Shown here: piece by piece, positions 55,650-63,496 of the stretch
How positions within the stretch are numbered: position 1 is the first letter of the stretch
Layout: each line of letters opens with the position of its first letter
From: Williamsia sp.
GTDB taxonomy: Bacteria > Bacteroidota > Bacteroidia > Chitinophagales > Chitinophagaceae
DNA length: 64,000 nucleotides
NCBI GenBank assembly: GCA_015069695.1
Contig: JADCRZ010000003.1
Location: 62,001 to 126,000 of the forward strand
Direction of reading: 5' to 3'
Position numbers and translations under genes: made by a program
Notes under the pieces: generated by a model
What the model was told of the DNA's origin: nothing
Databases searched by the model: none
Seen by the model: the letters and a program-made list of their open reading frames with translations, nothing else

Positions 55650-57134
55650 TCAAAACTGCAGATAAATCGGAAGCACCTGCTCGCTGGTTTTGAAATAGCC
55701 GTATACCAGTACAAATACGGTGAGCGCGACTACATAAAAAACCAGGGGTGCTCTTTGCAGCCGCAGCACTACCCGCTCGGGGAACCCATCAGGAATGGCA
55801 TGCAGCAGATAGCCCAGCAATATCATAAATAAGACGGGCTTGTAATTGCTGAAAAATGCCCTCCAGACAGAAAGATCGAAGTTGCCGGTGATCTGGTGGA
55901 TCATGTCGCTTGCCAGGGTGAAATTGGCAGCCCTGAAGTAAATCCAGCAAAAGCAGGTAAAATGAAAGGTGAGCAGGATGCTGAGCGCCTGGATAAATCC
56001 ATTGCTGTCGAGCTGCTTGCGGATAGAGCCCGTATTGGAAGTCCACAGCTTGTTCACGGCCAGGGCAGCTCCATGCAAAAATCCCCAGATGATAAAGTTC
56101 CAGCTCGCTCCATGCCAGAACCCGCCCAGCACCATGGTGATCATGTTGTTGAGATAGGTGCGCAGCTTCCCTTTGCGGCTGCCGCCAAGTGGGATATAAA
56201 GATAATCGCGCAGCCAGGAGGACAATGATATATGCCAGCGCCGCCAGAACTCGGTGATGTTTTTGCTTTGATAAGGCGAACGGAAATTGGTCTGTATGGA
56301 AAAGCCCAGCCACTTGGCAATGCCAATAGCCACATCGCTGTAACCGCTGAAATCACAATAAATCACAATCGCATAGCCATACACGGCAAACAAACATTCC
56401 AGTCCGGTATACCTGGCAGGCTCATCAAAAATATAGTTCACAAAATTGAGGGTGATATAATCAGAGATGATCAGCTTCTTGAACAAGCCGGATACGATCA
56501 GGTAAAAACCCTTGCTGAAATCTGCTTCGCTTACGTAATACGGTTTGTCGATCTGCGGAATAAAATCTGAAGCCCGCACGATAGGCCCCATCACCAGCTT
56601 GGGAAAAAATGAGAGGAACAAGAGATAATCACCAAACTTCCGCACCGGCTTGAACTCGCCCCGGTATACATCAATGGTATAGCTGAGATTTTCAAACGTA
56701 TAAAATGAAATGCCGACCGGCAGCAGGATATTGAGCGGATTAAAATGCGCCTGGAATAAGTCTTTGCTGAGATGGATAAAGAAGTTCGTGTATTTGAAAT
56801 AAACCAGGATACCCAGGTTGAACACGATGCTGGTAATAAGCAGGGCTTTTTTGCGGTGGTGGTTCTGCTCCCGGTATATCAGGTTCGAGATGATAAAATC
56901 AACGATGGCCGAAACGATCACCATCAGCACAAAATAGCCGCTTGCCTTGTAAAAAAAGTACAGGGAAAAACAGCAGAAGATCCATTTGCGGATGGCAACC
57001 TGGTGCCGGAACGAGTAGTAGAGTAGCAGGAACAGGGCAAAGTAATAAACAAAAAAGCCGTTGTTGAACAACAAGGGGTTCTTAGGATCATAGACCAGCT
57101 GGTGCAGCAAGGCCTTGACATCAAGAGCAGGCAT
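55650..57134 (-). CDS. MBOAT-family O-acyltransferase (AlgI-like)
   Basis: 494 residues with about 11-12 membrane helices. The MBOAT core is plain: FSGYSDVAIGIAKWLGFSIQ, NITEFWRRWHISLSSWLRDY (about 290-310) and the catalytic-His motif GGFWHGASWNFIIWGFLHG (His near 338). Such proteins pass acyl (usually acetyl) groups across the inner membrane to extracytoplasmic polysaccharides. It is the last gene of a minus-strand operon after the SGNH gene (11-base gap), the familiar AlgI-plus-SGNH layout in which the SGNH partner completes the transfer. Confidence 0.95.
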   Translation of the reverse strand: MPALDVKALLHQLVYDPKNPLLFNNGFFVYYFALFLLLYYSFRHQVAIRKWIFCCFSLYFFYKASGYFVLMVIVSAIVDFIISNLIYREQNHHRKKALLITSIVFNLGILVYFKYTNFFIHLSKDLFQAHFNPLNILLPVGISFYTFENLSYTIDVYRGEFKPVRKFGDYLLFLSFFPKLVMGPIVRASDFIPQIDKPYYVSEADFSKGFYLIVSGLFKKLIISDYITLNFVNYIFDEPARYTGLECLFAVYGYAIVIYCDFSGYSDVAIGIAKWLGFSIQTNFRSPYQSKNITEFWRRWHISLSSWLRDYLYIPLGGSRKGKLRTYLNNMITMVLGGFWHGASWNFIIWGFLHGAALAVNKLWTSNTGSIRKQLDSNGFIQALSILLTFHFTCFCWIYFRAANFTLASDMIHQITGNFDLSVWRAFFSNYKPVLFMILLGYLLHAIPDGFPERVVLRLQRAPLVFYVVALTVFVLVYGYFKTSEQVLPIYLQF

Positions 57135-57145
57135 GGGGTTAGCGG

Positions 57146-58498
57146 TTAATAACCGGGTTTATATTTTTTGTAATCGTGAATCAGCGCATTGAACAAGTCT
57201 TCTCCCAGGATCTCGGCTCCCCGGTGATTGGGATGCACATAATCCTTGTTGGCGAGGGAAGGATCGCCATTGGCCCATGCTACAATAGTGCCGTTCCCAC
57301 CCATGCTTTGATACAGGTTGTAGAAGCCCATGTTGTTTTCATAGGCCAGCGTAGCCTGCACTTTTATCAGCGAATCGATCCCGATGGCTGTCTTGTATTC
57401 ATCACCATAACGGAAAGCCCTATCCGCAGTGCTGACCAGCAAAAAATCTGCAAGGGGAAAAGCCCGCTTCAGATTTTTGATGGAAGGCGTCATGATCTTG
57501 TGATACCACTTGTAATCTTTGAGGTTGGGATTGAACAGCTGGTTGATCCCGTATTGCAGGATGATCAGGTCGTAAGGGTTGTTGACAGCTATGGCATGGA
57601 GAAAACCGGAATCGATGGCAGCGAATTCAACACCGCTCACACCCCGGAAAGAAAAGTTGTCAACAATAACGCCCGAGGCAGATTCGAACGATACGCCGTA
57701 AATAGGCATGGGCTCATCTCCGGTGCTGAGCCTGATGGCATGTGAAGTGTTGTTGCCCAGCACAATGCGGTTTACGGGGTTACCCGGCCGGATGCTTTTT
57801 ACCGAATCAGCAAATACAATGTTTACAGGGCTTTCCCATTGTCCGCAAAGCAAACTTTTTTCAATAGCCGTAGTAGAATCTCCGATGGTCTGGTCTGTTA
57901 AGTTGATCCAGGAATGATTGCCCCAGAAAGTATGGCCTGATAAATAGACGGTGTGATTGCTGCCGGCTGTTTTAAAGTTGGCTTCTTTCCAGTTGTCCGA
58001 ATTGCTGTGCCGGACGGTTGTTCTGTTCTTGGAAGAAGGATAAGCGATCGGTACAAACCCCACGCCTTCTCCACCAAATTCCCGCTGCAGGAGCTTGCGG
58101 AAGGTTTGGGAGATCAGATCACCTTCAATCATGCTATCACCGAGGTAAGCGATCCGGATCTTCTGTTTTTTGCCGCTTTTCAGGGTATGCAGCTTGCTGA
58201 TCAATCCGCTCAAGGCAGTTTGATTGGTGTCGGTGTTGAAGTCGGTAATAAGATGCGCTTGCTGAAAAAGGCTAAAATCAGCCTGCCGGCCGTTTTTGAG
58301 TACAACCGTTTTAACAGGAGGACGGGCAGCAGGAAGGACTGCTGGTGTTGGTGGCGGCTGCTTGAGCAGGTCCGCAACCAGGTCAACCCGCTGGAGCGGT
58401 TTCCATGAAAAAGCAAAAATGTGTCCGGATAAAGAAACGAGAATGAGAAGTCCTACAAACAGAAGTACCAGTTGAAGTACCCTGTAATGCTGGTTCAT
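57146..58498 (-). CDS. Membrane-anchored SGNH hydrolase / acetyltransferase partner
   Basis: 450 residues. A single N-terminal membrane helix (LVLLFVGLLILVSLSGHIFAF) holds the SGNH domain in the periplasm. Blocks: RIAYLGDSMIEGDLI (Ser near 119), DLIILQYGINQLF for the Gly/Asn part, and DYVHPNHRGAEILG with the Asp/His pair near 419/422. A beta-sandwich insert lies between blocks one and two. It sits between the GH73 gene (17 bases upstream) and the MBOAT gene (11 bases downstream). By analogy with AlgJ/AlgX- or DHHW/SGNH-type partners, it probably takes acyl groups from the MBOAT and places them on a glycan. Confidence 0.9.
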   Translation of the reverse strand: MNQHYRVLQLVLLFVGLLILVSLSGHIFAFSWKPLQRVDLVADLLKQPPPTPAVLPAARPPVKTVVLKNGRQADFSLFQQAHLITDFNTDTNQTALSGLISKLHTLKSGKKQKIRIAYLGDSMIEGDLISQTFRKLLQREFGGEGVGFVPIAYPSSKNRTTVRHSNSDNWKEANFKTAGSNHTVYLSGHTFWGNHSWINLTDQTIGDSTTAIEKSLLCGQWESPVNIVFADSVKSIRPGNPVNRIVLGNNTSHAIRLSTGDEPMPIYGVSFESASGVIVDNFSFRGVSGVEFAAIDSGFLHAIAVNNPYDLIILQYGINQLFNPNLKDYKWYHKIMTPSIKNLKRAFPLADFLLVSTADRAFRYGDEYKTAIGIDSLIKVQATLAYENNMGFYNLYQSMGGNGTIVAWANGDPSLANKDYVHPNHRGAEILGEDLFNALIHDYKKYKPGY

Positions 58499-58515
58499 AA
58501 AGGGGGTCGGGTTTT

Positions 58516-58983
58516 TTAATCGAGTTTATAGTTGTGAATAACGGAAGATACCCTTTGAACCCACAAAGACGGAAATGCAGAATAACCTACTTCGCTGATC
58601 GCTTTTACCCATTCCTTGTAGTCCCATACACCCCGCAGGTTCGGATAAAAACTTTTTTTGGTCATCAGCACACAAAAATCTTTGAAAGAAGCTACGGCGT
58701 TCGGGTATTGTTTGTATCTGGTTTTGATCTGGTGGGAGTCTTTTAAGTTGTTGCGGCCAACGATACCAAAGTGATTGTTGAGCAGGGACCCGACTTTACC
58801 TTGTCCGGAAGAAGACTCTACAACCGCGATGGCGAGGATAACATTTTTAGGAATATGATACACTTTGGAAAGGGAATCAGCCAGCCAGGTGTATTGCTTG
58901 ATATATTTAGAGGTTTGGGAAAAAGCTTGCTTTGATGTAGTAATGATGAGAACAATAAAAAGTGTGATGAGGTTTTTCTTCAT
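58516..58983 (-). CDS. GH73-type glucosaminidase, secreted
   Basis: Start placed at MKKNLITLFIVLIITTSKQA (signal peptide, cleaved near FSQ); an ATG 7 codons upstream also exists. About 155 residues, nearly all one glucosaminidase domain: IPKNVILAIAVVESSSGQGK with the catalytic Glu, NNHFGIVGRNN, YKQYPNAVASFKDFCVLM and GYSAFPSLWVQRVSSVI. It cuts glycan strands of peptidoglycan between N-acetylglucosamine and N-acetylmuramic acid. It is the first gene of the GH73-SGNH-MBOAT operon, which ties wall remodelling to an O-acylation system. Confidence 0.9.
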   Translation of the reverse strand: MKKNLITLFIVLIITTSKQAFSQTSKYIKQYTWLADSLSKVYHIPKNVILAIAVVESSSGQGKVGSLLNNHFGIVGRNNLKDSHQIKTRYKQYPNAVASFKDFCVLMTKKSFYPNLRGVWDYKEWVKAISEVGYSAFPSLWVQRVSSVIHNYKLD

Positions 58984-59154
58984 AATAACTTTTTTAACGA
59001 TCAAAGAATTAGCTCAACGCCAAAAACCCTTCTCCACAGACAGACCCGGGTAAATGATGGTTGCAAAAATAGGGATAAATTTTTACAGTCTGTCCCGTTA
59101 TGGGGTCATTTTGGGGAACCAAGGCCGAATTAACATATACAGCTTTACGCAATA

Positions 59155-60093
59155 CTATATTACTTTATTGATTTTCAGGAATATAATCAAAGCAACAAAA
59201 ACAACGATTACGCCCGCTATAACAATTTTGTTCATCGTTGAAATAGAGGGATCCTGCCCGATCGTTGTTTCTTCCAGGATCATTTGGCCTTGTTTCTTCC
59301 GCTGCAGCTTTCTTTGCTCTTCCTGTTGCTGCTTAAGCTGGAGGTCTCTTTCTTGCCTGGCTTGTTCTTCCTCCTCCTGTTTTTTCCGGGCTTCTATTGC
59401 TTTCTTTTTGGTTTCTTCTTCCTGCGCACGCTGTTGCTGCAGGCGCTGTTTTTCCAGTTCATGCTGCTCTTTTTCTGCGCGCTCCTGTTCCTGCCGGGCC
59501 TGCAGCGCTGCCCTGTTCTGCTCGGCTATGGCCTGGTCTTTTAGCCTTTTTTCTTCAGCCGCCTGCTCCCTCTTTTGTTGTGCTTCCTGTTGCAAGGCCC
59601 ATTGCTTTTCCCGCTCCTTTTCTTGTTCTGCCAGGCTGATCGCATTCCTGGCTTCCTGCGCATACCTGCCGTCGGGGTATTTACGGAGATACTCCCGGTA
59701 TCCTTCCGGTTCATGCCGCTGCACCAGGGCAACCCAAAGCCGGCTCTCTGCCTGTGCATCTGCCCTGGCCTTTAACTCATCCAGCTTTGCATGGGCATCG
59801 CCCACATACCTGCCTTGCGGATACTTTCCCAGATAGTTGGAATAAGAGGCCGGATTATCAATTGCTAAGGCATTGTTCCATTCATCTTCTTCTACCAGTT
59901 CATTGATCTTTTGCTGTGCCTGCTTGCTGAACTTGCTGAAAGAAAAATCGCGCATAAAACCGATATATGCCCAGGTGGTGTTTTTCTGCAGCGCTTCTTC
60001 CCAGGCGATTTCATCCTTTGTTTTTGGCTCACGCGTTCTGTCAAATAATTTCGATAAATTGGTTACAGAGTCTCTATCGCCATGGAACCACAA
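59155..60093 (-). CDS. Repeat/coiled-coil protein with C-terminal membrane anchor
   Basis: 312 residues. Three helical units of about 40 residues at the N-terminus share D-x-x-W-x-x-A-L...Y-x-x-[FY]-L-x-[KN]-[YF]-P-x-G-R-Y (for example YSNYLGKYPQGRYVGDAHAK and YREYLRKYPDGRYAQEARNA). A long Glu/Gln/Lys/Arg coiled coil follows (about 155-275), then a tail anchor (IVIAGVIVVFVALIIFLKI). No signal peptide, so most of it is cytoplasmic on the inner membrane. Its start overlaps the start of the divergent membrane-protein gene by 12 bases. The first repeat unit begins before the next Met (47), which supports the upstream start. Function unknown; its position suggests it belongs with the injection-system genes. 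Confidence 0.75.
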   Translation of the reverse strand: MWFHGDRDSVTNLSKLFDRTREPKTKDEIAWEEALQKNTTWAYIGFMRDFSFSKFSKQAQQKINELVEEDEWNNALAIDNPASYSNYLGKYPQGRYVGDAHAKLDELKARADAQAESRLWVALVQRHEPEGYREYLRKYPDGRYAQEARNAISLAEQEKEREKQWALQQEAQQKREQAAEEKRLKDQAIAEQNRAALQARQEQERAEKEQHELEKQRLQQQRAQEEETKKKAIEARKKQEEEEQARQERDLQLKQQQEEQRKLQRKKQGQMILEETTIGQDPSISTMNKIVIAGVIVVFVALIIFLKINKVI

Positions 60094-60858
60094 ACTCCCA
60101 ACCTCCGTTTGATCAGGGCTTACTTCAGATACGTTCCCCTGATGATTTTACTGCTTGGCGCCATTGGCTTTTTGCAAAAAGTCCGTACTGCAGATCCGGC
60201 CGGTGTGTATTATATAGCCGCCCTGCTGGCAGGCACGCTGGGCATCATTCATGTGCTGCTTCTCTACGGCTTTTTCCGGCTCGATGCGCCTGCTTCCATA
60301 AAACCTTCCCTTTTTCTTACCGGCCTGATCCTTACAGCCAGCGGTGTGATTGCAGTGATTGGCAACTTGCTGCTGGGCCTCAGCATGTATTTCCTGGGTT
60401 ATCTTGCTGCCTTTCTGATCCCTTTCCTGCCGGGTCTCGGCTATGTGTATTACCTGCAAATACCGGCGACCACCCATCTGTACTGGTACCCTCCCCTGCA
60501 ACAGCCGCTGAACCCTCCCCCGCCGCTCGATGAAACAGAAACTGAGCTGGTCAAATTTGTGCTGAGCAAGCATGCCGCATCACCCGTTCAGACAAGCTTT
60601 ACTCTGGATGCGCCTGCAGACCTGCCGCTAAGCCAGATTTTTGTTAACCTGATCAATGAGCACAACAAATCAAACCAGCAACAACCCATCGAATACCTTG
60701 GCGCCGATGGCGAGCTGGTCGGCTGGCTGTTTTTCATCAGAAAAGCCCCCTTGTTTAAAAAAGATTATATCGATCCCCTTCTTACCCTTCGCAACAACCG
60801 GATCCCTCCCGGAAGGATTATTTATGCAGTCCGCGAGCGGAAACAGCCGATCTCCTGA
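60082..60858 (+). CDS. Inner-membrane protein, TssN-like C-terminal domain
   Basis: 258 residues. Four hydrophobic segments (about 15-32, 40-60, 73-92, 95-125) are followed by a cytoplasmic domain of some 110 residues. Its end, ELVGWLFFIRKAPLFKKDYI-DP and then a NRIPPGRIIYAVRER stretch, resembles the terminal domain of TssN proteins, membrane components specific to the Bacteroidota type VI secretion system (T6SSiii). This is recognition by eye and could be wrong. The gene is divergent from the coiled-coil gene (12-base overlap of starts) and converges on the kinase-like gene. Confidence 0.65.
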   Translation: MEPQTPNLRLIRAYFRYVPLMILLLGAIGFLQKVRTADPAGVYYIAALLAGTLGIIHVLLLYGFFRLDAPASIKPSLFLTGLILTASGVIAVIGNLLLGLSMYFLGYLAAFLIPFLPGLGYVYYLQIPATTHLYWYPPLQQPLNPPPPLDETETELVKFVLSKHAASPVQTSFTLDAPADLPLSQIFVNLINEHNKSNQQQPIEYLGADGELVGWLFFIRKAPLFKKDYIDPLLTLRNNRIPPGRIIYAVRERKQPIS

Positions 60859-60900
60859 AAAGAGGAAGCTAAGCTGATGGCAAAAAGGAACAAACCGCCG

Positions 60901-62382
60901 TTACTTTTTCTTAACGGTCAGCAGTGCAGGCAAACGGATCGTGTCTTTGGCTATGATAACAGCAATGCGTATGCGAAGGCTGTCTGAACCTGGTTTGTCT
61001 AATTCATCCATCTTCGGCAAGGCAACAACAATAAGGCTGGAAGACAGATAGGAGATGTTGCCCCTCTGCCGGTTGAAAAACACTTTTATTTCCTGGCTGT
61101 TCCGGGGAATGTGTTTTCCCGAAATCGCGACCGGGGAATTCATGTAAGCCGTTTTCGGCAGGAAGTCGATGATCTGGGCTGAAGGTCCGGTTTGCTGAGT
61201 ACCCCGGTACAGAAAAAACCATAGCAGGATCACAGCGACCAGGGCAGCCACCGACCCGGTCAGCAAAGCTCTTGTTCGCGGATGCTTAAGGCCCGGAAGA
61301 TCCTGAACAATGATAGGCGGCGGCTGGACAGGCCCTTTCTGCAGGATGGTGACAGGCTCCTGCTTGTTCCCGGCTTCTGATTGATCCTGTCTTTTGTTCC
61401 GCGATTCATCCACCGGTCCGCGCCCGGAGGTATTGGCTTGCCGGGCTTCCTGCAATTCTACGTCATCCGCTTCAGCAACCGGTTCAGCAGTTGTTGAGTA
61501 GTATCCATCGTGCTGCGCCTGCAAGCTGGTCTCTCCACGCATCGTCAACCGGTTAAGCTGGACGATCTTTCTGACCACCAGCTCCCGGATCTCCTCCACC
61601 GGGTAAGCCACAGGACCATCAGCCTGCCCCTGCAACACGTTTAAGAACAGCTGCCGGAAACGGGGATCAAGCGCATCAAGCAGGGAGGGCAGTTCATCAA
61701 ATGCCTGGTCCGACATATACTCCTGGCTGGGCCGCAGCGAAAACACTTTAAGATGCAGCACTAAAAAAACAAGCTGGAGATAGTTCAGGGCCCTGCCGGG
61801 TACATCAGCCACTTTGAGGTCTTCTACGCCCATGATTTCCTTGTAAAATTTGTATACCAGTGCCCAGTATACCATATTTACATCCATGTCGTTGCTCGGC
61901 CTGGTTGATGCAGGCTGACAACTGTCAAGGTCTATAAGAAACCATTTTCCATTTCTGTCTGCAAATATGTTCTTCTCGCAAAAATCAGGAAACCAGGCAT
62001 CGTTTCTATGAACCGACGACAAGGCGTTGAACAGCCCATCCGTTAATGCAGTTAGATCAACAGGGCGGCTGTCCTTTATGATCGCTTTCAGCGTTGAGCC
62101 ATTGACGTACTCGTGAAACAAATAATAAACCTCCCGGCGATTTTCTTCTGTCTGTACAATGTCAAAGGTGCGCGGAAGATGGGGTTCGTTTTTGTACTTT
62201 AATTTCATGAGCAGGTTCCAGCCGGCAACCCGCTGCCGGCCGTCCATCTCAAATCTTTTGACAAAGCAGGGGTTTCTTCCGATCACAACAGGGCACTTGA
62301 AATAATGTCTGGAATTAAACATCCATCCTTCGGGGTAATCGGATACCCATTCATACTCCCTTTCATTGATGATGACTTTCAT
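60901..62382 (-). CDS. Kinase-like transmembrane protein with IPT/TIG-like tail
   Basis: 493 residues. The N-terminal 270 residues look like a divergent protein kinase: candidate ATP lysine in CFVKRFE (K42), EYVNGSTLKAI hinge, a catalytic-loop equivalent WFPDFCEKNIFAD (D133...N138) and FLIDLDS (151-153) in place of DFG. A Gln/Glu-rich linker leads to one membrane helix (about 373-395, LLTGSVAALVAVILLWFFLY) and a C-terminal Ig/IPT-like domain (IIDFLPKTAYMNSPVAISGK ... SYLSSSLIVVALP) on the far side. The catalytic Asp and the metal Asp are present, so activity is possible. It resembles kinases found next to contractile-system loci. It is a second, unrelated kinase besides the one at 749. Confidence 0.75.
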   Translation of the reverse strand: MKVIINEREYEWVSDYPEGWMFNSRHYFKCPVVIGRNPCFVKRFEMDGRQRVAGWNLLMKLKYKNEPHLPRTFDIVQTEENRREVYYLFHEYVNGSTLKAIIKDSRPVDLTALTDGLFNALSSVHRNDAWFPDFCEKNIFADRNGKWFLIDLDSCQPASTRPSNDMDVNMVYWALVYKFYKEIMGVEDLKVADVPGRALNYLQLVFLVLHLKVFSLRPSQEYMSDQAFDELPSLLDALDPRFRQLFLNVLQGQADGPVAYPVEEIRELVVRKIVQLNRLTMRGETSLQAQHDGYYSTTAEPVAEADDVELQEARQANTSGRGPVDESRNKRQDQSEAGNKQEPVTILQKGPVQPPPIIVQDLPGLKHPRTRALLTGSVAALVAVILLWFFLYRGTQQTGPSAQIIDFLPKTAYMNSPVAISGKHIPRNSQEIKVFFNRQRGNISYLSSSLIVVALPKMDELDKPGSDSLRIRIAVIIAKDTIRLPALLTVKKK

Positions 62383-62857
62383 CCTGCAATGCTTTATGTT
62401 AAGGTTGAATAAGCTCCAGCTTTATCTTGTGCGCTATCTGTAGGATCCTGTTGTACCAACTGACGGGCCATGTGTTACTGCAGCCTGGCTGCTGCTTCAA
62501 TCGTTCAGCCAATAATAGGCATTTTACCAGGTTCAGGAACAAGAAAGATTGGATGGAACCTCTCTGCTTGTCGTCTTTTTTCTCCCCAGGCAAATCCTTT
62601 TTAGCTGGTTTGCAGAAATAAATACCCGCTGACGGGGTGAAAAATTCTACTGATTTTATGGTATATTCGTTTCTGTTACCGTAAACCGGTCATCCGCACC
62701 TTATCTTCCGGAAAAAATAAAATTCTTGTTACTGCAATGCGGCAAATTACGACTCTGCACATTGGATCATCCATTTGCGAAACAATGGTGATTGCAATGT
62801 ATCGGAACCAGCAATAGAAGTACAGGAATTCCAGCTATAACCTTTAAACAATATACC
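62383..62857. other. Divergent promoter region between kinase-like and amidase genes
   Basis: 475 bases. On the minus strand an ATG-less frame runs from about 62685 to a stop at 62399, 16 bases before the kinase-like start, with a TTG at 62593 as possible start (GSIQSFLFLNLVKCLLLAER within). It may be a small gene, a remnant or chance. Promoters for both flanking genes must lie here; none was assigned. Confidence 0.4.
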
Positions 62858-63433
62858 ATGGCTGAATGGAAAGGCATCATCGGAAACAGCTTCAGCGCAG
62901 ACAGCTTCGACAGCTACTGTCATACCCTTACCTGGAGCACGTGGAGACCCTCCTTTATCGTATTGCACAACACAGGCATTCCCTCGCTGACACAACGCCC
63001 GAATGGATTCAACAAAGACCAGATCAACGGGCTGCAATCTTATTACCGCGACGACCAGAACTGGAAAGCGGGCCCCCATCTTTTTATCGATGATCGACAG
63101 ATCTGGGTTTTTACTCCCTTAACTGTATCAGGCACACATTCACCCTCCTGGAATAAACTCGCGCTGGGCATCGAGATGCTGGGCGATTACGAGCATGAAC
63201 CTTTCGACAGCGGCCGCGGACTGGCCGTGCGCAAGAATGCCGTTCAAGCCATTGCAACGCTCTCGGCCATCCTGGGTCTTTTTCCGGATTCGCTCAAGCT
63301 GCACCGGGAAGACCCGCTGACTACCCATGCCTGTCCGGGTAAAAATGTGCGCAAGCTGGAGATCATCCAGGAAGTGATGGATCTGATGATCAAACGGCAT
63401 GCAGGCGAACACCCGATTAAACCGGCAGCTTAA
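62858..63433 (+). CDS. Type-2 N-acetylmuramoyl-L-alanine amidase
   Basis: Start set at MAEWKGIIGNSF after a plausible leader; the frame is open from 62792. About 191 residues forming one Amidase_2 (PGRP-like) domain with zinc ligands in IVLHNTG (first His) and KLHREDPLTTHACPG (second His and Cys), plus AGPHLFIDDRQIW and LGIEMLGDYEHE. No signal peptide, like phage endolysins and amidases that travel with contractile systems. It cleaves the stem peptide from muramic acid in peptidoglycan. It precedes the Pvc16-type gene by 63 bases on the same strand and probably shares its transcript. Confidence 0.9.
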   Translation: MAEWKGIIGNSFSADSFDSYCHTLTWSTWRPSFIVLHNTGIPSLTQRPNGFNKDQINGLQSYYRDDQNWKAGPHLFIDDRQIWVFTPLTVSGTHSPSWNKLALGIEMLGDYEHEPFDSGRGLAVRKNAVQAIATLSAILGLFPDSLKLHREDPLTTHACPGKNVRKLEIIQEVMDLMIKRHAGEHPIKPAA

Positions 63434-63496
63434 GCCCCTTCTGCCCCAGGCTGCACCCCGTTCCAAGGCCCTGTTTGCTGCAACAAACCATGCTCT

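Noticed and set aside
59054-59836. 260-codon Ser/Cys-rich plus-strand frame
   Set aside because: It is the antisense shadow of the Glu/Gln/Arg coiled-coil gene at 59155-60093; its composition (runs of Ser, Cys, Phe) is the complement of that codon pattern.
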